Shown here: one piece after another, positions 34,356-45,544 of the stretch
Layout: each line of letters opens with the position of its first letter
How positions within the stretch are numbered: the stretch's first letter is position 1
Assembly (NCBI GenBank): GCA_037903475.1
Contig: JBAJFG010000136.1
Coordinates: 62,001 to 126,000, forward strand
DNA: 64,000 nucleotides
Direction of reading: 5' to 3'
From: Ancylostoma caninum
Lineage: Eukaryota; Nematoda; Chromadorea; Rhabditida; Ancylostomatidae
Notes under the pieces: generated by a model
What the model saw: only the letters and a program-made list of their open reading frames with translations
The model's database searches: none
Told to the model about the DNA's origin: nothing
Program-made: the position numbers and the translations under genes

Positions 34356-35280
34356 CAATCAGATGCAATGCATTCGTTGCAATGCATTGCAATTTTTGTC
34401 AATGCATTCAATTTAATGCATTTATGCAATGCATTGAAAAAAATGCAATGACATCAATCGTAAAGCATTGCAGTGCAAGAAGAGCAACGAATTGCAGCAA
34501 ATGCAACTGTTTTGGCAAAATGCAACAACTTTATTTAACGTGACCGCGACAATCCACGGACACCCTTTGATTTCAAGCGACTGCAGTTTCCTGTAAGACT
34601 TGCATTCGCAATAACTATAAACAAAGCTCAAGGGCAGTCACTCCGGGTAGCAGACATCAACTTGGAAACCCCCTGTTTCTCGCATGCTCAACTTTACGTT
34701 GCATGCTCCAGGGTCGGAACACCGAAGCAGTTACATATTTATGCCCCCGATGGCAAAACCAGGAATATTGTTTACCCGAATGCATTGGGCTAAGGTGTTG
34801 TATTCATTTTTACATCGGTTATATTGCACTGCATGTGAGTATTGAACTAGCTAACTTCCAAGTAGAAAAGAGCATTTAAAACCCAAAAAAAATTAAAAAC
34901 TTAAAAAACCAAAAAAATGAAAAAAAGAAAAGCAACAAAAAAAAAGAAAAACTGACAAGCCAAAAAAAAAAGAAAGACTTCGGAAAAAAACAAAAAAAAG
35001 AAAAAAGTACAAAAGGAAACAAAAAAATTCAAGTAATTAGAAATGTTTGTATTGTATTCATGTTTATGGGCAAGGAGATAGACTTTTTTGTTTTTTTTTT
35101 ATTTACGTGCATGATGTGTGTATTTAAAAGAATGTGCATGTATGCTTGATTTGTGCTTTTAAATTTACAAACAGTGTTCGTTTGTATTGGTTCACGCGGT
35201 TCTGGGTATTGCTTTTCGCCCACATTAAAAAATCGCCGCAAGTAATGTATCACCCGAGCGAAGCCGGGTAGGGCAGCTAG

Positions 35281-38020
35281 TAATACAATATTTCTAGCGA
35301 ATTCCAGAAGTAGCAAAGGAGACAGATGTTTGGGTGGGGGTGAGATTTGGCCAATCTTCTCCTTGACGGAACCACATGGCACGGTGCGTTTTAAAATCGT
35401 AGAGGACCCCACTCTCATCTCCAATAATTAGGTATTCTAGAAACTCCTTTCGATGTGGACAGAGCACGAAAACTGATTTTGGCTAGGGGGACCTCTCGTG
35501 GAATTGACGTCGTAATTGAAGTTGAGGAAGGCAATTTGGCTATACATATATGCCTATTATGGAGAAGCCCCAAGTTTGTCTACAAAAAGCATGTGGTAGG
35601 TCATGAATACCGATCAATAAGCAAAACTTCTGGAACTTTTGTAAAAATCGGCTCAAGACTTTCTTACCACCCTAATATATGCCAACATTTTGATACCAGG
35701 GAATTTCGAAGTGTCAATATTGCTGCTCTAATACTCAGAAGGATCAGAGAGAATGATGATTTATGCGTAAGGTATCCGTGCACTTCCTAAAATAGTTGCA
35801 GGTTCATGAAAGTTCTCACTCGTATATCTATCCTCAGCACAGTATACAGCTATACTCGCCGCCAAGGCTTTAGTTCATGAAAGCTAAGATGATAAATGTC
35901 CATGAAGGCAGATTCGGGTGTCTTACTTCTTCTTGTGCCTTTGGGTGCCTTACTACAGATCATTTTACACAATCCTCCATTTTACACAATCCTCGTGATT
36001 ATGCGTATCATCTGCTGTATATTTTGAGAAAGTTGTGTGGGGCGGGAAAAGTACATACGCATTTCAGGTACTATTTGGCCTACTAACGACATGGATCCTA
36101 ACGAATTTTTGGGGTTTTCGTTAATTCGTTATGTTAGGCCAAAAATGGTCGTTAGGCGTTAATGCGTTAATTCGTTACGTTAGTAACGCACAGCCCTGAT
36201 ATGTACATGCTGGGGCTAGAGAGGAAAAATTGAAGAAATAACAAGAAAAGTCTTTATTCGTCAAAGCACATCAACCACGAGATCAGAAAAACGCATAAAA
36301 ACATCCACTCATACAAGGAACACACTCATACTACTTTATTCGCCAGAGCTTCGTCGCTGTTAAGGAAGAACTGCTTCACAAGCTGCATCCTAATCATGAC
36401 TATCCACCACCTTTCTAGTGAGCACCTTACGTCCTCCACTTATGCCCACCCTCCGCCGTCCACGCCTCACATTGAAAGCTTATTCATATGCATTCAAGAA
36501 ACGTTGAAAGCTTATTCACAGGTGATTCAATAGCAATATTATATTATACACTTTATAAGAAGATGTATGACATCTGACCATTTAGTTGAAGATGTGAAAC
36601 TCACGAAGTGCCAGAACACTAACAATGTTAGCGTTTGTTCAATGAAAGAATATCAAGATATATTACACATATATATTAACTTTTCGAAGTCAAATGCGAA
36701 GGTGGATTTGACTCAAAGTGTTGTCGACGTATCCTCTCTGATGATATCGGCTTTCTACGGAATTCCGTTATGGTCGCCGGTATGCCGTTTACGACTACCG
36801 TTACTTTCTTGGGGAATGTCCTGAAACAAAGACATTGTACTTTGTGTTATGCTACCAAATTTCAACTCATAAAAAAATAAGGTAAAGTAAAGATAGTGGA
36901 TAGCGAGACGATACACCATTCCTACAACTTCGGCTTCGACCTGTTTTCCTCATGATGTTACACCCCACAACACCAAGTTAAAGAAACACCTCGTTTTTTT
37001 TCTCCGTGCATTCCTCGGATGCAGCACCCAATGAAGTTTTCAATCCTGAGAGATATGTTGCATAAACCCATGGGGTTGACATGGGATCTGCATCAGATGT
37101 GCATCGGTTCGGGGCAGTGCATGAAGCTGGTGGCATCGGATGGCCATCAGAAAACCGACATTCACATGATGCTAACTTCATGCATAAGGGGCTCCGCCCA
37201 TGCATGCGGTTGACGTCTTACAAACTTCACGTGATGACGTGACAGAGAACGGGGCGCAACAACAGCCCCGACACTCTGAATTTCGGGAAAAATCGCATTC
37301 CTCGCCGATGCCGATTAGTGATGGATTTCGAGTCGATCCCGTTGATTTGCGAACAACGACTCTCACATAGTTCAAATGTCTTATTTTCTTTAAACGTCGG
37401 CTTAGCTGTTAACGTATGGATCTCTTCTGCCAACGAGTTTTGGTAGATGGAGCAGTTTATTTGGCCAGACGTTTCCGCACCGTCGCCGACTTCAGAGGCC
37501 TGCAAAGAGACTGGCTCTGAGATTTCTACGATTTTTGAAAAGAAAGGAAACGACAAGCAGGCGGCGTGGCCGCGTTGTCCACCCTGGGATCGCTTTTGTC
37601 GTGACAAATCAGAGTTTTCTTAACATTTTTTTTTCACCTTTGATGCTGCAAGAAAACACAAAAGTTTGTGCTCACGGGTCGTGTGCGAAAAGCGCACATC
37701 TATCGATGCTCACTGATGTTGTCGAAGAAAACTGTATTTGAAAAAAGCGAGCGCAAGGATATAGGTTAGCACTCAATACTCTGCTTTCGCTTAGTTGGTG
37801 CTCTTACTTTTCTTTCCTAATTTTTAATTTTTGATCCACTTTTTGATATGATTTGCGTGGGTTATTTAAAGCACTTGAAATTTTATTTTTTTAAATTGAT
37901 TTTTTGGAATTACTTGGGGGTTTCTGCTCGGGTTTTTCAAAACAACATATTTGGGGGTGGCCGCAAAATGTGCTCTAGACTGCTGAAGTCTATTCAATGC
38001 TGCAATCTTGGAACTTCATT
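35281..38020. other. Unassigned region after the Helitron
   Basis: A 111-codon frame at 35455-35790 and a 126-codon minus-strand frame at 37607-37227 lack ATG-anchored starts and known motifs. A 17-bp direct repeat (CATTTTACACAATCCTC) lies at 35961-35994. TTAACG/CGTTAA-rich sequence at 36080-36195 looks like a MITE end. Nothing else supportable. Confidence 0.3.
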
Positions 38021-38021
38021 A

Positions 38022-38215
38022 GAATGATTTATTCGAATAATTTATTCGAAGAATTATTCGATGTTCAAATATTCGAAAAAGCTGATTTTCGAATATATTC
38101 GAAATTCGAATATTCGAAAAAGCCAATTTTCGAATATATTCGATTATTCGAATATTCGAAAAAGCCAATTTTCGAATATATTCGATTATTCGAATATTCG
38201 AATTCTTTTCAAAAA
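38022..38215. repeat. TTCGAA-rich minisatellite
   Basis: Tandem units of about 50 bp built on 'ATTCGAATATTCGAAAAAGC' and 'CAATTTTCGAATATATTCG'; strongly palindromic. Similar TTCGAATA-based arrays lie at 58480-58660 and 60740-60930. Confidence 0.8.
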
Positions 38216-38269
38216 TGTGCAAGTATAGTGTGTATGCATGTAATGAATAGAAATCGCTATCTTCGTTAT

Positions 38270-38780
38270 CTTTGCCCAGGGGTCGGTGGGGACATGTCTT
38301 CTGGGGTTCCTCAGTACGCTGAGTACGAATATGACAACCATTTTGCACGAAGTATTGCTTTATTGACTTTATCGATTTTTTCATTTTTGCTCGGGGACTT
38401 GCAAGGAATTGTCTTCTGGGGCTCCTCAATACACTGAATACGAATATGACAACCATTTTGCACGAAATATCGACTTATCGATTTTATTTTGGCTCTTCTG
38501 CCCAATGGAGCAGTGGAGACATGTCTCCTGGAGTTCCTCGATACGCTGAATATGAATATGACAATTATTCCATATGAATGCATTAATTAAACGTCACCGG
38601 AACACCTTTGCTGACTTTTCGCTCACAGGTCGGTGGGAAGGGGTTATTTGAGCTCCGCTAATATGCTGACCACCAAAATTATGAGCATTTTAATAAATTT
38701 ATCGGTGGTAGTGATTGGCCTCAGCAGTGTGAGGTAGCCGAGGTATGAAAATACCCGAGAGATGTCGGGTAGGCAGCTAG
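38270..38780 (+). mobile_element. Non-autonomous Helitron fragment, 3' end
   Basis: Ends with CCCGAGAGATGTCGGG, TAGGCAGCTAG and T at 38781. Upstream are three ~120-bp minisatellite units (TCGGTGGGGACATGTCT, ACGCTGAGTACGAATATGAC). The 5' end is not found. Confidence 0.75.
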
Positions 38781-39147
38781 TAATCAATGTTAGAGAAATC
38801 GATGAAATCAATAACTCGACGTTTTCTTGAAAGGAGATTGTCATACTAGTGCCAAGCGCATTGAGAAACCTGGTAGGCAAGTCCTTACTAATCTCTAAGC
38901 AAAAGTGAAAAAGTCGATAAAATCAATAAATCGATACGTCTTCCGAAATGGATGTCATATTCATGTTCAGCGCATTGAGGAACCCCATTAGACATGCCTT
39001 CATCGACGCCTGGGCAAGAAATCAATAAAATCGATTAGTCAATAGATATCTCCTTGCGGAAGGTAGTCTAAAACTTCCATTTGCCCATGTGGGATATGTG
39101 TGCTAAGTGTGGTCCAGATCGATTGACCCTCCATGATTTCTATAAAG
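38781..39147 (-). mobile_element. Older non-autonomous Helitron, minus strand, interrupted
   Basis: Minisatellite units in minus orientation, then the 5'-proximal segment 'GGTCCAGATCGATTGACC' and 'ATTTCTATAA'. In the Helitron at 39187-40252 this segment is followed by GGAACATACAC. Here the match resumes as GGAACATGCATATG at 40505, on the far side of an inserted MITE. Confidence 0.6.
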
Positions 39148-40502
39148 CGGGTTTCAGAGTTGTGCCGCGCCGCGCCATATGATGGACTAGACGGTATGCC
39201 CGGCTTCGCTCGGGTGTTCTACTACCCCGGCTATTTCACACCGATGAGAAAATCTGCCACCACCGGTATATCTATTGAGAATGTTCATCATTTTGGTGAT
39301 CAGGATACTGACGGGCCTGAATAACCCTTATTTAACCAATATATTGGCGAAAAATGAAATAGTGAAGTTATTTGGATAATAACTTTATGGAAAAAGCATG
39401 CCATATTAGCAATCAGCATCTTTGAGAACCTCAGTGAACGCGCTCTTACTCGTCCCTGAGAAGTAGCGGAAAAAGTCACAAAATTGATAAAAAAAAACAA
39501 AAACCAATAACACGATGTTCCATGCATAGTGGTTGCCATATGTGTGATCAGCGCACAATTCCAGTAAACATGTCCTCACTCTGACCCCTGAGTAGAAGCT
39601 TTAAAAAATCGATAAAATTAGTAAATCGATATCGTCATTAAGAAGGGTTGTCATATTCGTGTTCAGCACATTCGAAAACCCCAGTGGGCATGCTCCCACC
39701 GATCCCCGAGTAAAAGTTGTGAAAAATCAATAAAATCAATAAATCGATGTCGCCATGCAAAACGGTTGTCATGATCGTGTTCAGCGTATTGAAGAACCCT
39801 AGTAGACATGTCCTCATCGACCCCTGGACAAAAATAGTGAAAAAATCAATAAATCGATACCGCCATTGAAAGCGGTTGTCATATCCATGTTCAGCATACT
39901 TGAAAACCCCAGTGGGCATGTCCTCACCGATCCCCGAGCAAAAGTTGTAAAAATCGATAAAATCAATAAATCGATATCGCCATGCAAAACGGTTGTCATG
40001 ATCGTGTTCAGCGTATTAAAGAACCCTAGAAGACATGTCCTCATCGACCCCTGGACAAAAATAGTGAAAAATCGATAAAATTGATATAATCGATAAACCA
40101 ATCGATAACCCCAGGTGCAAAGTAGCCTATAACCGTCCCCCGTTGGGCTTGCGTGCAAAATTTGGTCCGGATCGGTTTATCCTCCGCGATTTCTATAAGG
40201 AACATACACACATACACACAAACACACAAACTTTCACTTTTATATATACAGATAGGGCGCGGCAACGCTGAGTGAGCTCTCGCGGCAAGTGCTTCGAGCA
40301 GGGGGGGCTTTCAGAGACTTTGCAACGCGTGAGCCCTCCGCGGCGTTTTGCGACCTCGCTCTGGGGGTCACGGAGTCGAATGATCCAGGGTATTCGTTGC
40401 AGCGCGGCAAATTAAACGCAACTTCCAGAGCTAGATGTTTCCAGCACGAAGGTCCCTTCTCGGGCCACGCCGCGCCGCGAATCGTAGAATGACTGAAACC
40501 CG
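39148..40502. mobile_element. MITE with AGCGGGTTTCAG ends, split by a Helitron
   Basis: The left end AGCGGGTTTCAG...GCCGCGCCGCGCC and the right end CGCCGCGCCGCGAA...CTGAAACCCGCT are inverted. Without the internal Helitron it is about 290 bp. Confidence 0.65.
39187..40252 (-). mobile_element. Non-autonomous Helitron, complete
   Basis: 1066 bp, minus strand. The 5' end is TCTGTATATATAAAAGTG preceded by A (40252). The 3' end has the hairpin CCCGAGCGAAGCCGGG and CTAG|T at 39187. The interior is about four ~120-bp units. Both termini fit Helitron insertion between A and T without duplication. Confidence 0.85.
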
Positions 40503-40526
40503 CTCAAGGAACATGCATATGGTCTA

Positions 40527-40750
40527 TTAGCTCACAGAGGGCGCCTGATCCGACTTTGTCTGCAATTGCGACTTCGTCCTCAGAATGCGTCTGGAAGGAT
40601 ATTTTAGCGAATGGCAGTAGGGAACATAAGAGTGGAAGGGATCACACCATATGCATATCAAAAAAAAATGCAAAAAATAGATCAGTTAGCCGAAAAATGA
40701 TAGGGTCGTAGTTGCGGACAAAGTCGGATCGGGCGCACTCTGTGAGCTAA
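40527..40750. mobile_element. MITE with TTAGCTCACAGAG ends
   Basis: The left TTAGCTCACAGAGGGCGC and the right GCGCACTCTGTGAGCTAA are inverted repeats extending ~35 bp (CCGACTTTGTC / GACAAAGTCGG). 224 bp, no coding capacity. A second copy lies in the tandem duplication at 40949-41171. Confidence 0.75.
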
Positions 40751-41367
40751 TGGACTGTACATACACAGAACAGACATTTTATCAGGTTGGTGCGAAATTA
40801 ATTGCCGTTTTTGAGTATGCACAAATAAACTTTTCTCTCCTGTGGAATTTGAAAATTTCAAGCAATTTGTGTGACTTTCTGAAAGGGTTTTTCCACCTCT
40901 TTCGAAAGCCAGTTGGATATTTTGGCTAGGTCTCTTCAGGAGCTTTTTGCTCACAGAGGGCGCCTGATCCGACTTTGTCTGCAATTGCGACTTCGTCCTC
41001 AGAATGTGTCTGGAAGGATATTTTAGCGAATGGCAGTAGGGAACATAAGAGTGGAAGGGATCACACCATATGCATATCAAAAAAAAATGCAAAAAATAGA
41101 TCAGTTAGCCGAAAAATGATAGGGTCGTAGTTGCGGACAAAGTCGGATCGGACGCACTCTGTAAGCTAATGGACTGTACATACACAGAACAGACATTTTA
41201 TCAGGTTGGTGCGAAATTAATTGCCGTTTTTGAGTATGCACAAATAAACTTTTCTCTCCTGTGGAATTTGAGAATTTCAAGCAATTTGTGTGACTTTCTG
41301 AAAGGGTTTTTCCACCTCTTTCGAAAGCCAGTTGGATATTTTGGCTAGGTCTCTTCAGGAGCTTTTT
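40530..41367. repeat. 419-bp tandem duplication
   Basis: 40530-40948 and 40949-41367 are near-identical direct copies. Each holds the MITE plus the first ~167 bp of the adjacent mariner. Few substitutions, so recent. Confidence 0.92.
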
Positions 41368-42471
41368 GTGGAGTTCCGAACAAATGATGAGCCAACGCGA
41401 TTTTTGGGTGGTCATGGTTAATGAAATCAAACTCGAACACTCTGAATCGCAGGTCTCCAGTAATCTTGCATTTGTTTAGGCTTAAAGTCGCCTTCCTAAT
41501 GGACAGTGAGCTAGGGACTCGCGAATTTTTCTTCCTACGATTTTAGACTCAAATTCCACCATGGTCGTGGTCACGGGATGTCGCTTGACGATCAGATGTT
41601 GGGGGCAGCCGTGGAACCTGAACCGGATCTTAGCATCCGGAAAAAGGCAGGGATGGATGCCCACTATACTATAGTTTCAGAACATCTGATCTCCATCAAC
41701 TGGGTAAAAAAGACGCGGACGTGAACAGCACAAGATCTGACTGATGACCAGCGTCTCACCTAGCATGGCATCGCTTCTGAATTAATTTTGCGTCCCAAAA
41801 CAAATCATTTCTAGATCATACAATTACCGTAGATGAGGATCGGTTTCTGTACGATAAAAAAAAGTGCATATGGGTATAAGCAGAGATGTTTTCCCACTTC
41901 TACGTTTTCTTGAACAAAATTTTCTCTCTAGGGAGGTTGCGTTAGGAGTTTGGTGGTGCTGTAAGGGTGTGACTGACTGTAGCATTCTCAAACCTAATCA
42001 AGCATTGACAGCATGGTCCTAGTATTGTAAATTCTAGTTGATCTCCGAAAATCAGCCGTTGATGGGTAGGCAGTGATGAACGAAATCAGGTTTCTCCTGC
42101 TCCAAGGTAGCGCTAAGCCTCTCGCTCAGAAATTCACCCGGCAAAAACTGGTGCAGTGAGGCATCGAGATTCGCATTCATCCTCCTTATTCGTCAGACCT
42201 TTTCCTTAATGAATATCACTTCTTCTAAGTCACAGATGCAAACCTGCGAGAGCAGCAGATTGCTGATCTGGAGCATGCCGAAGTACCTCTCCAAAAGTTT
42301 GTGAATTGACGCTATATCAGTTTTTGTTGTAAAGGCATGGAATATCCACTAAATTGTTGAGAAGGAACTGCCGATTAGAATGGATGCTAAACTGATTAGC
42401 GAAGTTGTGTTTGAGCCGAGTTTTAAGACACTGAAGTGTTCGTTTCGGCAATTAATTTCGCACCAACCTGA
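41201..42471 (+). mobile_element. mariner element with decayed transposase
   Basis: 1271 bp, the usual mariner length. The TIR starts TCAGGTTGGTGCGAAATTAA at 41201 and its complement ends at 42471, flanked by TA. Plus-strand transposase traces: 'HPPYSSDLFLNEYHFF' around 42180-42226 is the third catalytic region, with NE where mariner has SD, and a stop directly after. The remainder is frameshifted beyond reading. A duplicate left end is present at 40782. Confidence 0.82.
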
Positions 42472-43210
42472 TACTTCATATATACAGACATGTAAGGGCT
42501 CAGGCATGGTTCAGAACCGTGCCTAGGTAAGCCATGCAAAAACTCGTGGAAAATCCATGTCAACATCATACGTGGACTTCTCCTGTTAAAACACGTTAAT
42601 TGATGCGAATCCCGTGGAAATTCCACGTCAACATAGTGTAGGGGCGGGGCCTACGAGGTGATGTCAATCCGGTGTCAATTCCATGCAAATCCCATTTTAA
42701 CGTCAGTTTGGATGCCATGAAGTTGACGCGCGATTGCCACCAAGTATACTTGACGAAATCTCGGTGGCCAATCGGTGTCACACGGTTTCCAGAATTCCTG
42801 AGTTGAGACGCATCTCCAAAAAACGGAAGCCTTAGTGGAATAACTAATGCGACGCGGTGGAAGCAGTTTTGCTAAAGTTCATGATCCTACAGTTTTTTGT
42901 CTCGCGACGTGTGGAGATGTTCATCCATGTTGATCGACTTTATTTTATTACTCGTGTTTGGTTAGCTTCATAATGAACGAATTACATCACTCTTGCTCAG
43001 TTTCGGAAGTTCCGCAGAGCTTGTTAGGAAGTTCCGCGGAGACTCTGCGGAACTTCTGCGGAGCCATCTCGGGACCTACTGCGGGGTCAACTGCGGTAGC
43101 TCCCGAGATGGGTACGTGGGAGTTCCGAATGTTTGCCCGTGAAAGCGTCGCAAAAGCGAACTAACTACAACAAAACATCGCAGACTTGGGACACTCCCTC
43201 CAGAATTATG
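42472..43210. other. Unassigned, with strong hairpins
   Basis: Direct and inverted short motifs ('GTGGAAATTCCACGTCAACAT', 'CCATGTCAACATCATACG') occur at 42530-42720. Two hairpins follow: 43031-43053 (GTTCCGC / GCGGAAC) and 43064-43111 (CCATCTCGGGA / TCCCGAGATGG, 11-bp perfect stem with an inner CTACTGC / GCGGTAG stem). No gene seen. Confidence 0.45.
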
Positions 43211-43503
43211 TACAGTCGACTCTTCCCAACAGTGCGTTTCCGGCGACAGCGGCTCTGCTGGAATTCGAGCACGCAGTGCGTCGGACAGAGGTAATCCACC
43301 ATCAATCCGGTGTCATCGATAAATTTTATCGACTATTTCCTCTATATTGTTCTTTCTTAGTTCTTCGAACAACTAGTGGATGAAATAGATGATAAAACCC
43401 GTCAAAGAAGCTGGGTCGATCGTGGGTCAGCTGTTTGAAAAGCCTTGATGCGTGCTTCATTGCCAAGAGAGCCGCTGTAGCGGCAAATGCCTGTCAAAAC
43501 GAA
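43211..43503. mobile_element. Diverged copy of the 302-bp TIR MITE
   Basis: Matches the element at 59092-59393: 'AGTGCGTTTCCGGCGACAGC' near the left, 'GATAAAACCCGTCAAAGAAG' in the middle, and 'GCCGCTGTAGCGGCAAATGC' with CTGTCAAAACGA at the right. Confidence 0.65.
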
Positions 43504-44060
43504 GTGCGTTTTTCGCGGCCTCGGAAAGCACGAGGCCCGACCGCGCCGCTCGCGCTAGAATCCCCTCCGGCACAACAGCGTGCGCCATAAGTTCTTGCGC
43601 ACCATGCTTAATAACGTCATAACAGCTGAATTCAACATAATGGCATGACCTCTACAGCAACACTGAACCAACTCAGATCACCTATCAGATCAGAAAAATG
43701 TCGCCATTTGCTTTTTTTATAACTCAAAGTTGAAAGAGTAGCGAGCACGGCGTGGCACGGTATGACAATATCATCTTCAAACTGAAGACACTCCCATGAA
43801 TAAATCGAATCGTTTCCCGCTAGAACTTTGGAGTAGATGTAAAAGACATCGAGGAATTCACCGGATGAACTGGGATCCCATCTTTCTTCTCGAAAATTTC
43901 AGGAAATCCTTATGTAAAGGATGTATATGAGCCAATTTTTTGAAGTTTTTTGTGACCCACAATATCTAAGCTTCAAATGAATTTCACTCCCACATCACTT
44001 AGGAGAGGAACTACCATGCTGCTTTCAACTTAAAGACAGTGTCCAGGCAAAAATTTGGGT

Positions 44061-44269
44061 AGAATGGAGTTGGGGGGGGGGGGGCACTTGGTACTAGTCG
44101 GTAGTATGACCTGTCCTACACGTTCTGACTTGTTTGCATTTCAGGTAACTACTGTACATTAAGAGAGCTAACAAGTCAAAGTGTTCGTGTCAGCTAACAA
44201 GTCTGAACGGGCAGGACAGGTCATATTATCGACTTATAGCAAGTGCCCCCCCCCACCCAACTCCATTTT
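44061..44269. mobile_element. Poly-G TIR MITE, copy 1
   Basis: The left GAATGGAGTTGGG...GGCACTTGG and the right CAAGTGCC...CCCAACTCCATTTT are inverted over ~80 bp, including GACCTGTCCTACACGTTC. The G13-type homopolymer sits just inside each end. Copy 2 is at 63398. Confidence 0.8.
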
Positions 44270-45290
44270 CTCCAAAAATTTCGATACTTCAATTCTGCCA
44301 TCCTGTTACTCTGCTCGACGAGCTGATTGCAACTGTATAGGTTTTACCCGTAGAAACCTTGAAATCTGCGGTTTTTAGAAGGTTGAAAGTTACGATGTGG
44401 GCGAGTTGTCCGGTGCAAAATGAAAAGGAGGCAATAAGGCTTCTCGAACCCTCGAACTTTCGGACAAACCAGTAAATTATTGCTACAGGTGATCCTAAGG
44501 GAAATTTTCTTGGTTGCCTTTTGCTTTTTTCCATTAGTATTTCTACTAGTAACCTTTTTTTCCGAAATTTGGGGCGAGATTCTGGATTGATGCTGATTAA
44601 AAACCTGTCAAATTTAAGGATGCATGTTCAACAAGTTAGCACATGTTGATGTGGGTTCCATCCGCAGCATAACAGAATGAAGAGGGACCAGACTGTTAGA
44701 CAATAAATCATGTCTTCAAAATCTTAAGCATGACTTAACATGTTTTCACGAAATCTTCGAAGAGGCGGAGCGGGCACTGGATCGGCTTTGGGAACCAATA
44801 GTAAAGATTCTGCCTGGATACTGCTTTAAAATTGAACAGCGCCAAGATGACGCTTCAGTAAGACTAAGAATCTCCTCATGCACCAGCTGCGTCTCCGTGG
44901 TTTGCGAACGAAATCCCGTGATTAGAACAAACTATCCTAGAACCCCATCTGAATCTGATGGATTGCTATATGCAACCAGGATTCAAGAGCATATTAAGTG
45001 CATATCATACATACCTTTGGACTCGTACCATAAAAGTGAGGAAAAGTTTTGGAGGACTCATACAAGAAACACCGCCCGCCGTGCCGCAGTGTCCTCGCTC
45101 CCCTCTCAACTCTGAGTTATTAAAAAAGCAAACGACGATGTATCCTGATCTGATGGGTGGTTTGGGTTGTTATTGAGTTGATTTAGTGTTGCCATAGATG
45201 TCATGTCATTATGTTCAATTCAGAAGCTGTGGCGTTATGAAATATTGTGTGCAAGAACTTATGGTGCACCCTGTATAGAGTTTTCCTCGA
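44270..45290. other. Unassigned spacer
   Basis: No domain, RNA gene or repeat end recognised. Short plus-strand frames at 44897-45176 overlap each other and look non-coding. Confidence 0.3.
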
Positions 45291-45430
45291 TAGCCAGTTA
45301 GTTTTCTTGATAATTAACATCAAATATGATGAACAACTAACCATCAAGAAAACCTTAATTTGCCACTGCGGCGATGACTACATCATGAGCGACGCGATCA
45401 AGCGACGCGTTTTTCGAAGCTGCAAAAAAA
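45291..45430 (+). repeat. Dispersed hairpin repeat, copy 1
   Basis: Contains TTTTCTTGATAATTAACATC and CAACTAACCATCAAGAAAA, a stem-loop, followed by ATTTGCCACTGCGGCGATGAC. The same order recurs at 57220-57358 (reversed) and, for the hairpin, at 63331-63378. Confidence 0.6.
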
Positions 45431-45544
45431 AAACGCATCCCTATCGACGCCTACTGTACATGCAGTGGTTGACCACGCAGGAAATGTCGCAACAGTGATA
45501 AAGTCCATTTCCAAAATGACGATAGTTGAGCACTTGAGGTCGCA

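Larger units (their letters stand above)
33106..34556. mobile_element. Foldback element carrying SL1 copies
   Basis: A 1451-bp near-complete palindrome. The left end TGGATTGTCGCGGTCACG mirrors the right end ending GACAATCCA. The arms of about 700 bp meet at a ~60-bp loop near 33807-33867. The flanking 5-bp duplication CGGAC is at 33101-33105 and 34557-34561. The arms are dense in TGCAATGCATT-type motifs and each contains two SL1 22-mers. No open frame of note. It splits the Helitron helicase gene. The superfamily is undetermined. Confidence 0.88.
31574..34793 (+). pseudogene. Helitron Pif1-type helicase domain, four breaks
   Basis: Continues the Rep frame after the 31571 stop. Walker A is 'DAPGGTGKTFLIN' (~32027-32065). 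Walker B reads IV-stop-YEC at 32268-32283, where IVWDEC is expected; both the tryptophan (TGA) and the Mg-binding aspartate (Y) are lost. A 26-bp tandem duplication (32491-32541) shifts frame within 'TTNMRVHL'. The frame runs on to 33105, where a foldback element interrupts it. The C-terminus resumes at 34563 ('PFDFKRLQFPVRLAF', 'TINKAQGQS', 'QLYVACSRV') and ends at TAA 34791-34793. These are conserved Pif1/Helitron helicase motifs. It would unwind donor DNA during rolling-circle transfer. Confidence 0.92.
27882..35280 (+). mobile_element. Autonomous Helitron, decayed, with canonical 3' end
   Basis: Encodes a Rep-helicase (28514-34793). It ends with the hairpin CCCGAGCGAAGCCGGG (35253-35268) followed by TAGGGCAGCTAG and T at 35281, the canonical Helitron CTRR|T terminus. 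The left part contains one ~120-bp minisatellite unit (27885-28020) like those in the small Helitrons of this window. The expected 5' TC terminus (TCTGTATATATAAAAG type) is absent, so the left end is truncated against Helentron-like copy 4. An SL1-like 22-mer lies at 28130, and a C-rich run at 28339-28352. A poly-A/AAG-rich tract fills 34880-35030. Confidence 0.88.

Noticed and set aside
40682..41430. Two similar minus-strand frames of 136 and 109 codons
   Set aside because: They are the two copies of the 419-bp duplication read antisense to the mariner; similarity reflects duplication, not selection.
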